Assembly: GCF_004799755.1 (NCBI RefSeq)
Contig: NZ_SLUB01000053.1
Coordinates: forward strand, 1 to 32,231
Direction: 5' to 3'
Length of the DNA stretch: 32,231 nt
Origin: Bacillus timonensis
Lineage (GTDB): Bacteria > Bacillota > Bacilli > Bacillales > Bacillaceae_L
Shown here one piece after another: positions 15,101 to 23,056 of the stretch. Below the pieces are notes generated by a model. That model did no database searches. It was given only the letters and a program-made list of their open reading frames with translations, and was not told the DNA's origin. Within the stretch, counting starts at the first letter, position 1, and every line of letters starts with the position of its first letter. Made by a program: the position numbers and the translations under genes.

Positions 15101-15484
15101 ATGGTAGAAAATACATTAATCCAAGCACTAGGTATTACAATTGAAGAAGTGACACCTGAACGAGTTATAGCAACGATGCCAGTTGATGAGCGTACTCGTC
15201 AGCCATTTGGGGTTTTACATGGTGGTGCATCTGTTGCATTAGCGGAAACAGTTGCAAGTGTCGGTACATACAATCTCGTAGACCAAGTAACGGAAGGATG
15301 TGCAGGTCTCGAAATTAACGCCAATCATATTCGCGCAAAAAGGGATGGTGTTGTAAAAGCAATCGGTGCCCCTCTTCATAAAGGCAAAACAACAATGGTA
15401 TGGGACATTAAAATCGTAGATGAAAAAGAAAACCTCATTTGTGTATCGCGCTGTACCATGGCCATTTTGAAATTAAAGAAATGA
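15101..15484 (+). CDS. yuxO: YuxO, hotdog-fold acyl-CoA thioesterase
   Basis: A 127-residue PaaI/MenI-type hotdog thioesterase. PFGVLHGGASVALAET (35-50) contains His40 and the catalytic Glu49 of the family. B. subtilis YuxO (126) is thought to hydrolyse 1,4-dihydroxy-2-naphthoyl-CoA in menaquinone synthesis. The ATG follows AGGGGGAG. It lies 23 bp after the sugar dehydrogenase gene and is convergent with mrpG, as in B. subtilis, but the comA gene that precedes yuxO there is absent. Confidence 0.88.
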   Translation: MVENTLIQALGITIEEVTPERVIATMPVDERTRQPFGVLHGGASVALAETVASVGTYNLVDQVTEGCAGLEINANHIRAKRDGVVKAIGAPLHKGKTTMVWDIKIVDEKENLICVSRCTMAILKLKK

Positions 15485-15516
15485 AAAAAGCGAGGACACA
15501 ATCGTCCTCGCTTTTT
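15485..15516. terminator. bidirectional terminator between yuxO and mrpG
   Basis: A perfect 13-bp stem (15485-15497 with 15504-15516) with a six-base loop. The arms supply T-runs on both strands. Confidence 0.92.
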
Positions 15517-15517
15517 C

Positions 15518-15889
15518 TCATTGACTCATATTTTCTTTTGCATGTTTTTCTTTATCCTTAAGGTCGTCACGAGCGCTTTTTTCCCAAAGTGGAACCTTTG
15601 AATTATAGGCAGCACGGCTGATTAAATGGCCAGAAACAGGTGAAGTCATAAACAGGAAAACAAATCCTAAAATCACCCTGAAGTTCATATAGCCTTCAAT
15701 GATCCAAAAGTATAAAAATGTTCCAAGTAGGATCGACAAAACTCCTAGTGTCGCACTTTTTGATACCGCATGATTTCGTGTGTACACATCAGGTAATCGA
15801 ACAATCCCAATTGCACTTAATATGCTTAGAAGTGCTCCGAACAAGATCATAACTGCAAATAAAATTTTAAGCATCTCGGTCATGTTCAA
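15518..15889 (-). CDS. mrpG: MrpG, Na+/H+ antiporter subunit G
   Basis: A 123-residue small subunit of the Mrp antiporter with three hydrophobic segments (about 5-30, 42-63 and 68-86) and a charged, lysine-rich cytoplasmic tail. I give the TTG at 15889, because AAAGGAG is 6-7 bp upstream; the ATG at 15883 (MTEMLKIL) is 12 bp from that site and remains possible. It overlaps mrpF by 23 bp and is the last gene of the operon. MrpG is needed for assembly of the full antiporter complex. Confidence 0.9.
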   Translation of the reverse strand: MNMTEMLKILFAVMILFGALLSILSAIGIVRLPDVYTRNHAVSKSATLGVLSILLGTFLYFWIIEGYMNFRVILGFVFLFMTSPVSGHLISRAAYNSKVPLWEKSARDDLKDKEKHAKENMSQ

Positions 15890-16151
15890 TTACGACTCCT
15901 TTCTCAAGGAACTTTGAAAAAGCGACGGTACCAACAAATGCGACAATCGCTATTAATAATATAACTTCAAGGAACGAATTGGAGCGTAAGATAATGGAAA
16001 TAATCGCAGTAATTCCCACTAAATTGATCCCGATTGCATCAAGGGCGATGACTTTGTCAGGAATCGAAGGTCCTTTTATCACACGGTATATATAAGCAAT
16101 TGTTGAAACCGATAAGAAGACTAGAGCGAGATTAAGTAAAATTTCAAACAT
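15867..16151 (-). CDS. mrpF: MrpF, Na+/H+ antiporter subunit F
   Basis: A 94-residue subunit with three hydrophobic segments. GPSIPDKVIALDAIG (27-41) is the family signature, and the aspartates in it are the likely functional acidic residues. The start overlaps the mrpE stop as TAATG, indicating translational coupling. In B. subtilis MrpF is also linked to cholate efflux. Confidence 0.92.
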   Translation of the reverse strand: MFEILLNLALVFLSVSTIAYIYRVIKGPSIPDKVIALDAIGINLVGITAIISIILRSNSFLEVILLIAIVAFVGTVAFSKFLEKGVVIEHDRDA

Positions 16152-16627
16152 TATCGGCTCACCTCCATAATTGCTTTTTCAAATGAATTTTTAATTGAAT
16201 CAATAGCTTCATCTACGTCTTGTATGTCCATTGCATGGACGTACAGTGTTTTTTTATCATCTGAAATATCAACAACCAGTGTTCCTGGTGTTAATGTGAT
16301 CAAATTTGATAGAGTTAGGATTTCCCAATCTTTTGTGAGTTCCGTTGGCATTGCGAAAATCCCAGGTTTCACATCAAGCTTTGGCTTTACAACCACTTTC
16401 ATAATGGCATAGTTTGAAAGAATTAGCTCTCTAAAGAAAATCAAGATCAGCTTAATTACTGCCCACACATTATGAAGGTAAAAACGATGTGAGAAGGAAC
16501 GACGTAATACAAAAATAAGTAAAAGCCCAATCAAATATCCGCCAAAGAAGGCACTAAAGTCATAAGCATTCGAAATAAACATCCACGAAACGGCAATAAA
16601 AATATTTAAAACTAATTGCAACAACAT
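16151..16627 (-). CDS. mrpE: MrpE, Na+/H+ antiporter subunit E
   Basis: A 158-residue subunit, the same length as in B. subtilis. The ATG at 16625-16627 (MLLQLVLNIF) is preceded by AAAGGAGTAG; upstream in-frame codons belong to the end of mrpD and are rejected. Two to three N-terminal hydrophobic segments precede a cytoplasmic domain with the conserved TLTPGTLVVDIS (about 106-117). It starts 5 bp after mrpD stops. Confidence 0.92.
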   Translation of the reverse strand: MLLQLVLNIFIAVSWMFISNAYDFSAFFGGYLIGLLLIFVLRRSFSHRFYLHNVWAVIKLILIFFRELILSNYAIMKVVVKPKLDVKPGIFAMPTELTKDWEILTLSNLITLTPGTLVVDISDDKKTLYVHAMDIQDVDEAIDSIKNSFEKAIMEVSR

Positions 16628-16632
16628 AAGAT

Positions 16633-18114
16633 CTACTCCTTTAAAACAGCTTGGATGTAGATGGATGGGTCTGTCAAGTCTTGAGCTGCTTGAGAGATAT
16701 ACGGATAGAACCATTCAGCACCAAATCCAAGTGCAATTGAGAGTGAAAGTAGAAGAGTAATCGGAATTAGCAGTCCTTTTGTTGATCCTTTTTCTTCATC
16801 TTTCCTAAGTTTTGCTTCACCCCAGAATCCGTTAATGAAGATTTTCATTACCGAATATAGGACAAGAAGACTTGAAATTAAAATTGCCGCAACCAGTACA
16901 TAATGTTCTGCAGCAAGGCTTCCTTTTACAATGAGAAGCTTCCCAACGAATCCGCTAAATGGAGGGATTCCTGCAAGTGAAATTGTAGCAATAAAGAACA
17001 TCCAGCCTAAATATGGATGATGGTTAATTAAGCCTCCCATTTTCTTCAAATTGCTTGTACCAGTTATCACAATCATGGCACCGACTAATAGGAAGAGGGC
17101 AGCCTTGATAATCATGTCATGAATTAAATAGTAAATCGAACCAGTCAATGATGTGGGTGTTAACGTTGCAACACCTACTAAAATAACACCAACTGCTGTT
17201 AATATATTGTAGATAATAATCTGTTTAACATCCCAATACGCAACAGCTCCGATTACTCCTACAACAATTGTAAATCCAGCAAGAATCCCAATTAAGGAAT
17301 GAGTAAAGCCGGTATCATGATAGAAAATAATTGTAAATGTACGTATGATGGAATACACGCCAACCTTTGTTAACAATGCTCCAAAAAGGGCCGTTATCGG
17401 TGTAGGAGGCGCATTATAGGAACCCGGTAACCAGAAAAATAATGGGAAGATGGCTCCTTTTAATCCAAATACCACTAAAAATAAGATGGAGATAACAGTC
17501 ACAATACCAGGTTGTCCTAGTTCACTTATTTTTGCAGATAGATCCGCCATATTAACTGTTCCTGTCACTGCGTATAGGTAAGCAACCGCAATAACAAATA
17601 GGGCGGATGAAATCACGTTCACCAAGATATATTTAATGGATTCACGTAATTGCGGCTTCGTCCCGCCATGTACAATTAAAACATAGGAAGCCATTAACAT
17701 GACCTCGAAAAATACAAAGAGGTTGAAAATATCCCCTGTTAAAAATGCGCCTAGTACCCCTACCATTAAGAATTGTACAGCAGCATAATAAAAGAAACGT
17801 TCTCTTTCTTTTCCGATGTTTTTAAACGAATAGATAATACATGCTAAAACAACAATGCTACCTGTTGTAACAAGTAAAGAAGCAAGCATATCTGCTACTA
17901 GTACAATACCGAAAGGAGCGTTCCAGTCTCCAAGGTTAAGGGTTTGAATCCCATTCTGATAGACCTGATTGACGAGTATTAATGATAGGATGACTGTCAG
18001 AATTGTCGAGAATAAGCTTATCACTCTTGATGCTTTCGTATATTTATTTACAAATATGAGTATGATTCCCGTCAGGAGAGGAACCAGTATCGGAAGGATT
18101 ACAAAATTATTCAT
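16633..18114 (-). CDS. mrpD: MrpD, Na+/H+ antiporter subunit D (NuoM/N-like)
   Basis: A 493-residue proton-conducting-type subunit related to complex I antiporter-like subunits, with about 14 membrane segments. Glu137 (FFEVML) and Lys219 ([14 protein letters not shown]) are the conserved ion-pathway residues. I chose the ATG at 18112-18114, which gives [10 protein letters not shown] and the B. subtilis length; the ATG at 18121-18123 is only 2-3 bp from the AAGGGG site. It overlaps the end of mrpC by 8 bp. Confidence 0.93.
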   Translation of the reverse strand: MNNFVILPILVPLLTGIILIFVNKYTKASRVISLFSTILTVILSLILVNQVYQNGIQTLNLGDWNAPFGIVLVADMLASLLVTTGSIVVLACIIYSFKNIGKERERFFYYAAVQFLMVGVLGAFLTGDIFNLFVFFEVMLMASYVLIVHGGTKPQLRESIKYILVNVISSALFVIAVAYLYAVTGTVNMADLSAKISELGQPGIVTVISILFLVVFGLKGAIFPLFFWLPGSYNAPPTPITALFGALLTKVGVYSIIRTFTIIFYHDTGFTHSLIGILAGFTIVVGVIGAVAYWDVKQIIIYNILTAVGVILVGVATLTPTSLTGSIYYLIHDMIIKAALFLLVGAMIVITGTSNLKKMGGLINHHPYLGWMFFIATISLAGIPPFSGFVGKLLIVKGSLAAEHYVLVAAILISSLLVLYSVMKIFINGFWGEAKLRKDEEKGSTKGLLIPITLLLSLSIALGFGAEWFYPYISQAAQDLTDPSIYIQAVLKE

Positions 18115-18448
18115 TGCTATCATTTCCCCTTAAATTATCCATGTTGTCCGTTCCAAGCTCCTGATAGGATCGATACGCGAGCACCAGGATAAACGATGTT
18201 ACCCCAAAGCTAATGACGATCGCAGTTAAGATAAGGGCTTGGGGAAGTGGATCAACATAAGCCTTCGTCCCCTCTACTAAAATGGGAGCAGCACCTTGCT
18301 TCAACCCACCCATTGTTAAAATCAATAAATGGGCTCCATGACTGAGCAAACCTGTCCCAATTATCACTCGAATAAGGCTTTTCGAGAGCATCAAATACGT
18401 CGCTGCCGTAAAAAGAATCCCGATGACAATTGCCATTAAAATTTCCAT
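18107..18448 (-). CDS. mrpC: MrpC, Na+/H+ antiporter subunit C (NuoK-like)
   Basis: A 113-residue subunit with three hydrophobic segments, homologous to Nuo[13 protein letters not shown] (33-44) and the region [14 protein letters not shown] (66-79) are the conserved helices. The start overlaps the mrpB stop as TAATG. It ends inside the mrpD start region. Confidence 0.93.
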   Translation of the reverse strand: MEILMAIVIGILFTAATYLMLSKSLIRVIIGTGLLSHGAHLLILTMGGLKQGAAPILVEGTKAYVDPLPQALILTAIVISFGVTSFILVLAYRSYQELGTDNMDNLRGNDSNE

Positions 18449-18873
18449 TAATCATCATCCTCCCCAATTGTTTGAATAATGGTCAAGGTTACTCCAACAA
18501 CAACTAAATAGACACCGGTATCGAATAATACGGCAGTGGCAAGTTCCGTTTCCCCGAAAATTGGTAAATCAAAGTAACCAAAGGTATGACTTAAAAAGGG
18601 TACATCGAATAAGAATGAACCCATTCCTGTTAATGCTGCTATTAATAAACCAAGAGCAGCGACCTTTTTAAAGTCGAAAGGCAGGGCTTTTTTAACTGTT
18701 TTCATATCAAATGCTAAAAGGAAGAGGACGATTGCCGCTGCCGAAATCAGTCCACCGATAAATCCTCCGCCTGGAGTATTATGTCCTGCAAAAAAGAGAT
18801 TCAAGGAATAGGCAAGAATGATGAAAACAGTTATTTTTGTAGCTGTTTGTAAGATTAAATCATTAGTTTTCAT
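18448..18873 (-). CDS. mrpB: MrpB, Na+/H+ antiporter subunit B
   Basis: A 141-residue subunit with four hydrophobic segments. [12 protein letters not shown] (31-42) is the family signature. The start overlaps the mrpA stop as ATGA, and a GGAGG-type site lies within the mrpA end. MrpB resembles the C-terminal domain of MrpA. Confidence 0.93.
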   Translation of the reverse strand: MKTNDLILQTATKITVFIILAYSLNLFFAGHNTPGGGFIGGLISAAAIVLFLLAFDMKTVKKALPFDFKKVAALGLLIAALTGMGSFLFDVPFLSHTFGYFDLPIFGETELATAVLFDTGVYLVVVGVTLTIIQTIGEDDD

Positions 18874-21272
18874 CCTTCTTTCCTCCTTGTCAAACGTAAT
18901 TTGATCATTGTGAAAATACCAAGTGCAGCAATGCCTAGTACAGTAATTTCAAACAAAGTATCGAAGCCCCGGAAGTCTACTAAAATAACGTTAACGATAT
19001 TTGTACCTCCGCCTTCCTTATAGCTGTTTTCGACAAAATAACTTGAGATGGAATCAATCAGTCTTGTACTATTTGCGGAAATTGCAAGTAAAGTTACAAT
19101 TGTTCCGACCCCTAATGAAATAATTAGGTTTGTTAAACGAAAACGCATCGGCTTTTCCTTTTTCTGAAGCTTCGGAAGGTGATAGAAGCATAGTAGAAAT
19201 AAGGCTACAGAAACGGTCTCAATTACTAGCTGAGTCAACGCCAAATCAGGAGCGCGGAAAAGCACAAAGAATAATGAAACTGAATATCCAACTGCACCAA
19301 GTGCGATAATTGCGGTTAGTCTAGACTTGGCAAAAATCGTTGTTGCAACCCCACCGACAAGAACAAATGCTAGTACTGCTTCAAAAAGTCGAACCGGTGC
19401 AACATGTGTTATATCAAAAGCAAATCCATTTTTAATAATGAGTGAACTTCCAATTGCCAAGATAAAGAACGCAAACATGATGACCAAATAGTCGCGAATA
19501 ACTCCCGTCATATAAAAGCCATTAAGCTTTGATGCTGATCGCTCCATTGTGACAAGCCCTTTGTCATAGAGATTGTTTAACGTTAACCGCTTGGAAAAGA
19601 CATTATAAATGCCTGTCCAATTTGCAAGTGTGAGAAACATAAGGGTTCCTAACACAATGACTCCAATTGACATAAAGAGTGGTGCATTCCAACCGTGGAA
19701 ATACTCAAAATGAATATGATAGTTTGAACCGCCATCCAGTAAGCTAGGAAGGATGGATGCCACAGCAGGCTCAATTACACTTGGCGCCAATATGTTTGAG
19801 AAAATCCCGAATATTATGACAAGTGAAGCTAGAATAATAGGTGATATTAACATCCCAATTGGTGCTTCATGTGGCTTTTTATCAAGCTTATCAAACTGAG
19901 CTTTTCCAGTAAAAGTTTTAAAGACAAGAATCATACTGTAAATGAACGTAAATACACTTGCCACCCAACCGATAATTGGGAAAAGAACCCCGAATGTTTC
20001 CATATTGAATACATCAAGAGTTGTTGCATTTACCAGTGCAGTAAAGAACGCTTCTTTACTTAAGAAACCATTAAATGGTGGTAATCCAGCCATCGAAAAT
20101 GCACCGATGGCAGCCAAGGTAAAGCTAATTGGCATAACGGTCATTAATCCGCCAAGCTTGCGAATGTCTCGCGTACCTGTTTCATGATCGATTATACCAA
20201 CAACCATGAATAAGCTTCCTTTGAAAGTTGCATGGTTAATTAAGTGGAAAATGGCAGCGACGATTGCTGCAAGATAAATATTATTATTACTACCATAGTG
20301 TAGTGCAGCCGAGCCAATTCCGAGTAACGACATTATCATTCCCAGCTGACTGACTGTTGAAAATGCAAGGATTCCCTTTAAATCGGTTTGTTTAACCGCA
20401 CTAAACGATCCCCAGAACAAGGTAACAATTCCAAAGGTCGAAATAATCCAAAACCATTCACTTGATCCAGCAAAAATAGGACTCAAGCGTGCAACTAAAT
20501 AGATACCTGCTTTTACCATCGTTGCAGAGTGTAAATATGCACTGACTGGTGTTGGGGCTTCCATCGCATCTGGTAACCAGATATGGAATGGAAACTGTGC
20601 TGATTTTGTAAAAGCACCTAATAGGATTAAAAGCATCGCAGGGATGAAGAGTGGATTTGACGGTAATGTATCCACTTGTGCAATCATTTCTCGAATACTA
20701 AATGTATGGGTCATGATTGATAGTAAAACAAATCCTGCTAACATGGCTAATCCACCGAAGACAGTGATTAACATCGATTTTTGTGCACCATATCTTGATT
20801 TTTCACGATTATGCCAATACCCGATTAATAGAAATGAAGATAAGCTTGTTAATTCCCAGAATGTATAAAGCACAATCACATTATCTGAAAGAACGACGCC
20901 GAGCATAGCCCCCATGAAACAGAGTAGGTACACATAAAAGTTGTGTAAGGATTCCTTTTCTTTCGAAAGGTAATAGATTGAGTAGAGGACTACTAGTGCC
21001 CCTATGCCTGTAATCAGTAAAGCAAATAAGAGTCCTAATCCATCAATGTACGCTGTGAAATTTACGCCAATGGAAGGCATCCATTCTGCAGTATGAATTA
21101 TCGGGTTTCCATTCATCGTATCCTTCATAAATGGAAAGAAATAAGAGAATAGGACTATAGGTAGAATTAGTACAAACCAACCTGTATGAATCCCTCGCAA
21201 ATATTTGCGGAAGAAAGGAATAAAGATAGCCATTAGAAATGGAGATAAAATGGCCCAATGTACAAGTGACAA
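18870..21272 (-). CDS. mrpA: MrpA, Na+/H+ antiporter subunit A (NuoL-like)
   Basis: An 800-residue subunit, full length, with about 20 membrane segments. The NuoL-like core carries Glu140 (FWELTSLSS), Lys223 and His230 (TKSAQFPFHIWLPDA) and Lys254, the residues proposed for the proton pathway; the C-terminal MrpB-like domain starts near residue 640. The start is TTG at 21270-21272 with AAGGGGG seven bases upstream. MrpA and MrpD together form the antiport machinery that exports Na+ and supports alkaline pH homeostasis; the operon is complete with seven genes in canonical order. Confidence 0.95.
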   Translation of the reverse strand: MSLVHWAILSPFLMAIFIPFFRKYLRGIHTGWFVLILPIVLFSYFFPFMKDTMNGNPIIHTAEWMPSIGVNFTAYIDGLGLLFALLITGIGALVVLYSIYYLSKEKESLHNFYVYLLCFMGAMLGVVLSDNVIVLYTFWELTSLSSFLLIGYWHNREKSRYGAQKSMLITVFGGLAMLAGFVLLSIMTHTFSIREMIAQVDTLPSNPLFIPAMLLILLGAFTKSAQFPFHIWLPDAMEAPTPVSAYLHSATMVKAGIYLVARLSPIFAGSSEWFWIISTFGIVTLFWGSFSAVKQTDLKGILAFSTVSQLGMIMSLLGIGSAALHYGSNNNIYLAAIVAAIFHLINHATFKGSLFMVVGIIDHETGTRDIRKLGGLMTVMPISFTLAAIGAFSMAGLPPFNGFLSKEAFFTALVNATTLDVFNMETFGVLFPIIGWVASVFTFIYSMILVFKTFTGKAQFDKLDKKPHEAPIGMLISPIILASLVIIFGIFSNILAPSVIEPAVASILPSLLDGGSNYHIHFEYFHGWNAPLFMSIGVIVLGTLMFLTLANWTGIYNVFSKRLTLNNLYDKGLVTMERSASKLNGFYMTGVIRDYLVIMFAFFILAIGSSLIIKNGFAFDITHVAPVRLFEAVLAFVLVGGVATTIFAKSRLTAIIALGAVGYSVSLFFVLFRAPDLALTQLVIETVSVALFLLCFYHLPKLQKKEKPMRFRLTNLIISLGVGTIVTLLAISANSTRLIDSISSYFVENSYKEGGGTNIVNVILVDFRGFDTLFEITVLGIAALGIFTMIKLRLTRRKEG

Positions 21273-21325
21273 AACAGTACCCCCTTGTTATTTTTTTATC
21301 TTCTAGAATTATATAACAATTATAA

Positions 21326-21350
21326 AGAAGTTGCATGCCTTGCAACTTCT
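21326..21350. repeat. perfect inverted repeat upstream of mrpA
   Basis: AGAAGTTGCA (21326-21335) and TGCAACTTCT (21341-21350) with a five-base loop, 54 bp before the mrpA start. On the minus strand it is directly followed by TTATAATTG, so it may cover a promoter or be a leader hairpin. A separate 10-bp palindrome AGACGCGTCT lies at 21389-21398. No convincing -35 can be paired with either. Confidence 0.55.
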
Positions 21351-21530
21351 AGTGTCACCAAGTTTTTCAGTTGTTATTAAATATGTAGAGACGCGTCTTT
21401 TTGACCTTAAAAATTTTTCTGTAAAAGTCACTTACTAGTTAAAATTCAGTCTGAATTACCTACTTGTATTTGAAAAAACTGTATAAAATATCCTATTAAG
21501 TCGAATGCTAGTAGCAAGAGGTGAGATTTT

Positions 21531-21737
21531 GTGAACGTAAAAAAAGGAATCGTGGCAATTGCTATTTTTGCCTTTCTGTTTATAGGAGCATGGGTAATCC
21601 ATGAACAAACGAAGAGAGAATATGGAGAAAATCAACAACAATTTCAAATCCAAACTATTCATTCTACACAAATACCGGAGAAATCAAAGGTCTATCCAAA
21701 ATTCAAGCCGCGTGAGTATATTCGTATTGAGCGCTAA
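21531..21737 (+). CDS. yufS: YufS-like small membrane protein
   Basis: A 68-residue protein with one N-terminal membrane segment (about 5-23, GIVAIAIFAFLFIGAWVI) and a polar outside or inside tail rich in Gln, Lys and Arg. Position next to mrpA and size (B. subtilis YufS is about 70 residues) suggest YufS; the sequence identity could not be checked. The GTG start follows AGAGGTGA at good spacing. It is divergent from mrpA. Function unknown. Confidence 0.6.
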   Translation: MNVKKGIVAIAIFAFLFIGAWVIHEQTKREYGENQQQFQIQTIHSTQIPEKSKVYPKFKPREYIRIER

Positions 21738-21741
21738 TAAT

Positions 21742-21770
21742 AAAAAAGGATGAGACGAAGATCTCATCCT
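21742..21770. terminator. terminator shared by yufS-like and the exported orphan
   Basis: AGGATGAGA pairs with TCTCATCCT (21747-21755 with 21762-21770). The T-run (six) is on the minus strand. The stop codon of the minus-strand gene lies at the edge of the stem. Confidence 0.8.
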
Positions 21771-22338
21771 ACATTACGCTATTGTTTCTTACCATTGGAA
21801 CTGGAATGGCCTTATTATGAAACATCATGATTAACATAGGTACACCAAGCACGGCAAGGAGAACAAATAAAGTGAACAATAAGTTTGATGTTAACGTAAT
21901 CCCTGCTTTATGACCTGCATCCATATAATCCGTAAAAAGAGCATTGATTTCCTCGTCTTCAGGGAAATTCCCAAGCGTTAAAAATTCCTGATTGTCGACA
22001 TCATAATAAAAGAATTCATGCTTTTGGATATAAAAAATGCTATCACGTTTTAGTTTATAGGCAACATGCCCTACAACGACATTTGCTTGATACGTATCAA
22101 TTTTCTCTTCGTTTTCCTTCGTACCCGGATCATCTGCTGTAACAACCTTTGTAATTTCAGCTTCCTTTGAGATGGAATTGACTATTTCCGCGGAGCCGTT
22201 CGCATAATAATTGACTTCCTTCAATTTTTCATTAACCGCTTTTATAAAATCCGATTCCCCAGCTGCGCTAGCCGTACTTAGAAAGGTAAAGAATGCGAAA
22301 CAACTTATGAGCAACGTCAACAGTAACCCTTTTTTCAT
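21769..22338 (-). CDS. exported protein with C-terminal membrane anchor, unknown
   Basis: An unrecognised 189-residue protein. A signal peptide (about 1-25) ends in STASAA, a good cleavage motif. The middle is a charged extracellular domain (about 27-145) with KLKEVNYYANGSAEI and a Tyr/Phe-rich strand region (FYIQKHEFFYYDVD). A membrane segment (about 149-172) precedes a short tail with PVPMVRN. The ATG follows an AGAGGGAT-type site. It is divergent from yufK. A membrane-anchored extracytoplasmic protein with a conserved role in the envelope is likely, but nothing more can be said. Confidence 0.75.
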   Translation of the reverse strand: MKKGLLLTLLISCFAFFTFLSTASAAGESDFIKAVNEKLKEVNYYANGSAEIVNSISKEAEITKVVTADDPGTKENEEKIDTYQANVVVGHVAYKLKRDSIFYIQKHEFFYYDVDNQEFLTLGNFPEDEEINALFTDYMDAGHKAGITLTSNLLFTLFVLLAVLGVPMLIMMFHNKAIPVPMVRNNSVM

Positions 22339-22464
22339 AGAATCCCTCTTTCCTATAAAATAGTAACCTTTAATCTATATGTATTTTCAAAAAAGAGATT
22401 TACTACTAAAAAATGTATGTTAAAATCGAAAAAGGTATTTCTAGAAAAAACTTGAGGAATCAAA

Positions 22465-23022
22465 ATGAAAAATACATATTTTACAAGCTATTTTCCGCTC
22501 ATTTCTATTATTCTCTTTAGTGTTTCCTTAGCGATTCTTACGGAATTGAAAACATTGGAGTTGTTAAAACAAATTGGCATCTACCGTGGAATGCAAGAAT
22601 TTTTTTCGCCAACGTGGATTAATTTCGCGATTTTCTTTGTTTTTTTCCTAATCTATTTCATGGTGTTTGCCGCCTTGAAATTAATTGCCAATACACTACT
22701 TGAGCTTTCGCTATTGTTTTTCACGAAGGATAGTAATGGAGAAAGCCTACGGAAAATAAGAGCGGGATCTTTTTTCTATTTAGGAGGAGGGACTCTTTCC
22801 TTAGCATTCGTCCAATCCTTTTACGGCATTGTGATCGTGCTTTTATTAGCAACACTGGGCTATTTTATTTTTTTCGTTTATAAAATTCAGGAGACATTAA
22901 CCTTTGGTGGATTAATCGGGCTTGTCCTTTTTCAAACACTTAGTTGGTTTACCTTTTTTATGACGGTAACTTATGTTTGCCTCCAGTTATACAACAGTAT
23001 CATCGCAAGTTTGCCAATCTAA
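22465..23022 (+). CDS. yufK: YufK, DUF5366 membrane protein
   Basis: A 185-residue membrane protein with about five hydrophobic segments, the same length as B. subtilis YufK and in the same neighbourhood between pbpD and mrp. It has short polar loops, including FTKDSNGESLRKIRAG near residue 86. The ribosome binding site (TTGAGG) is modest. Function unknown. It is convergent with pbpD and shares its terminator. Confidence 0.78.
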   Translation: MKNTYFTSYFPLISIILFSVSLAILTELKTLELLKQIGIYRGMQEFFSPTWINFAIFFVFFLIYFMVFAALKLIANTLLELSLLFFTKDSNGESLRKIRAGSFFYLGGGTLSLAFVQSFYGIVIVLLLATLGYFIFFVYKIQETLTFGGLIGLVLFQTLSWFTFFMTVTYVCLQLYNSIIASLPI

Positions 23023-23056
23023 AAAGCGAGCCCAAACATCATTTGTGGCTCGCTTT
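23023..23056. terminator. bidirectional terminator between yufK and pbpD
   Basis: AAAGCGAGCC (23023-23032) pairs with GGCTCGCTTT (23047-23056). The pbpD stop codon is inside the loop (23039-23041), so the last pbpD codons form one arm. Confidence 0.85.

Noticed and set aside
16628-16714. N-terminal extension of MrpE into mrpD
   Set aside because: The internal ATG has an AAAGGAG site and gives the exact family length; the extension is antiporter D coding sequence in another frame.
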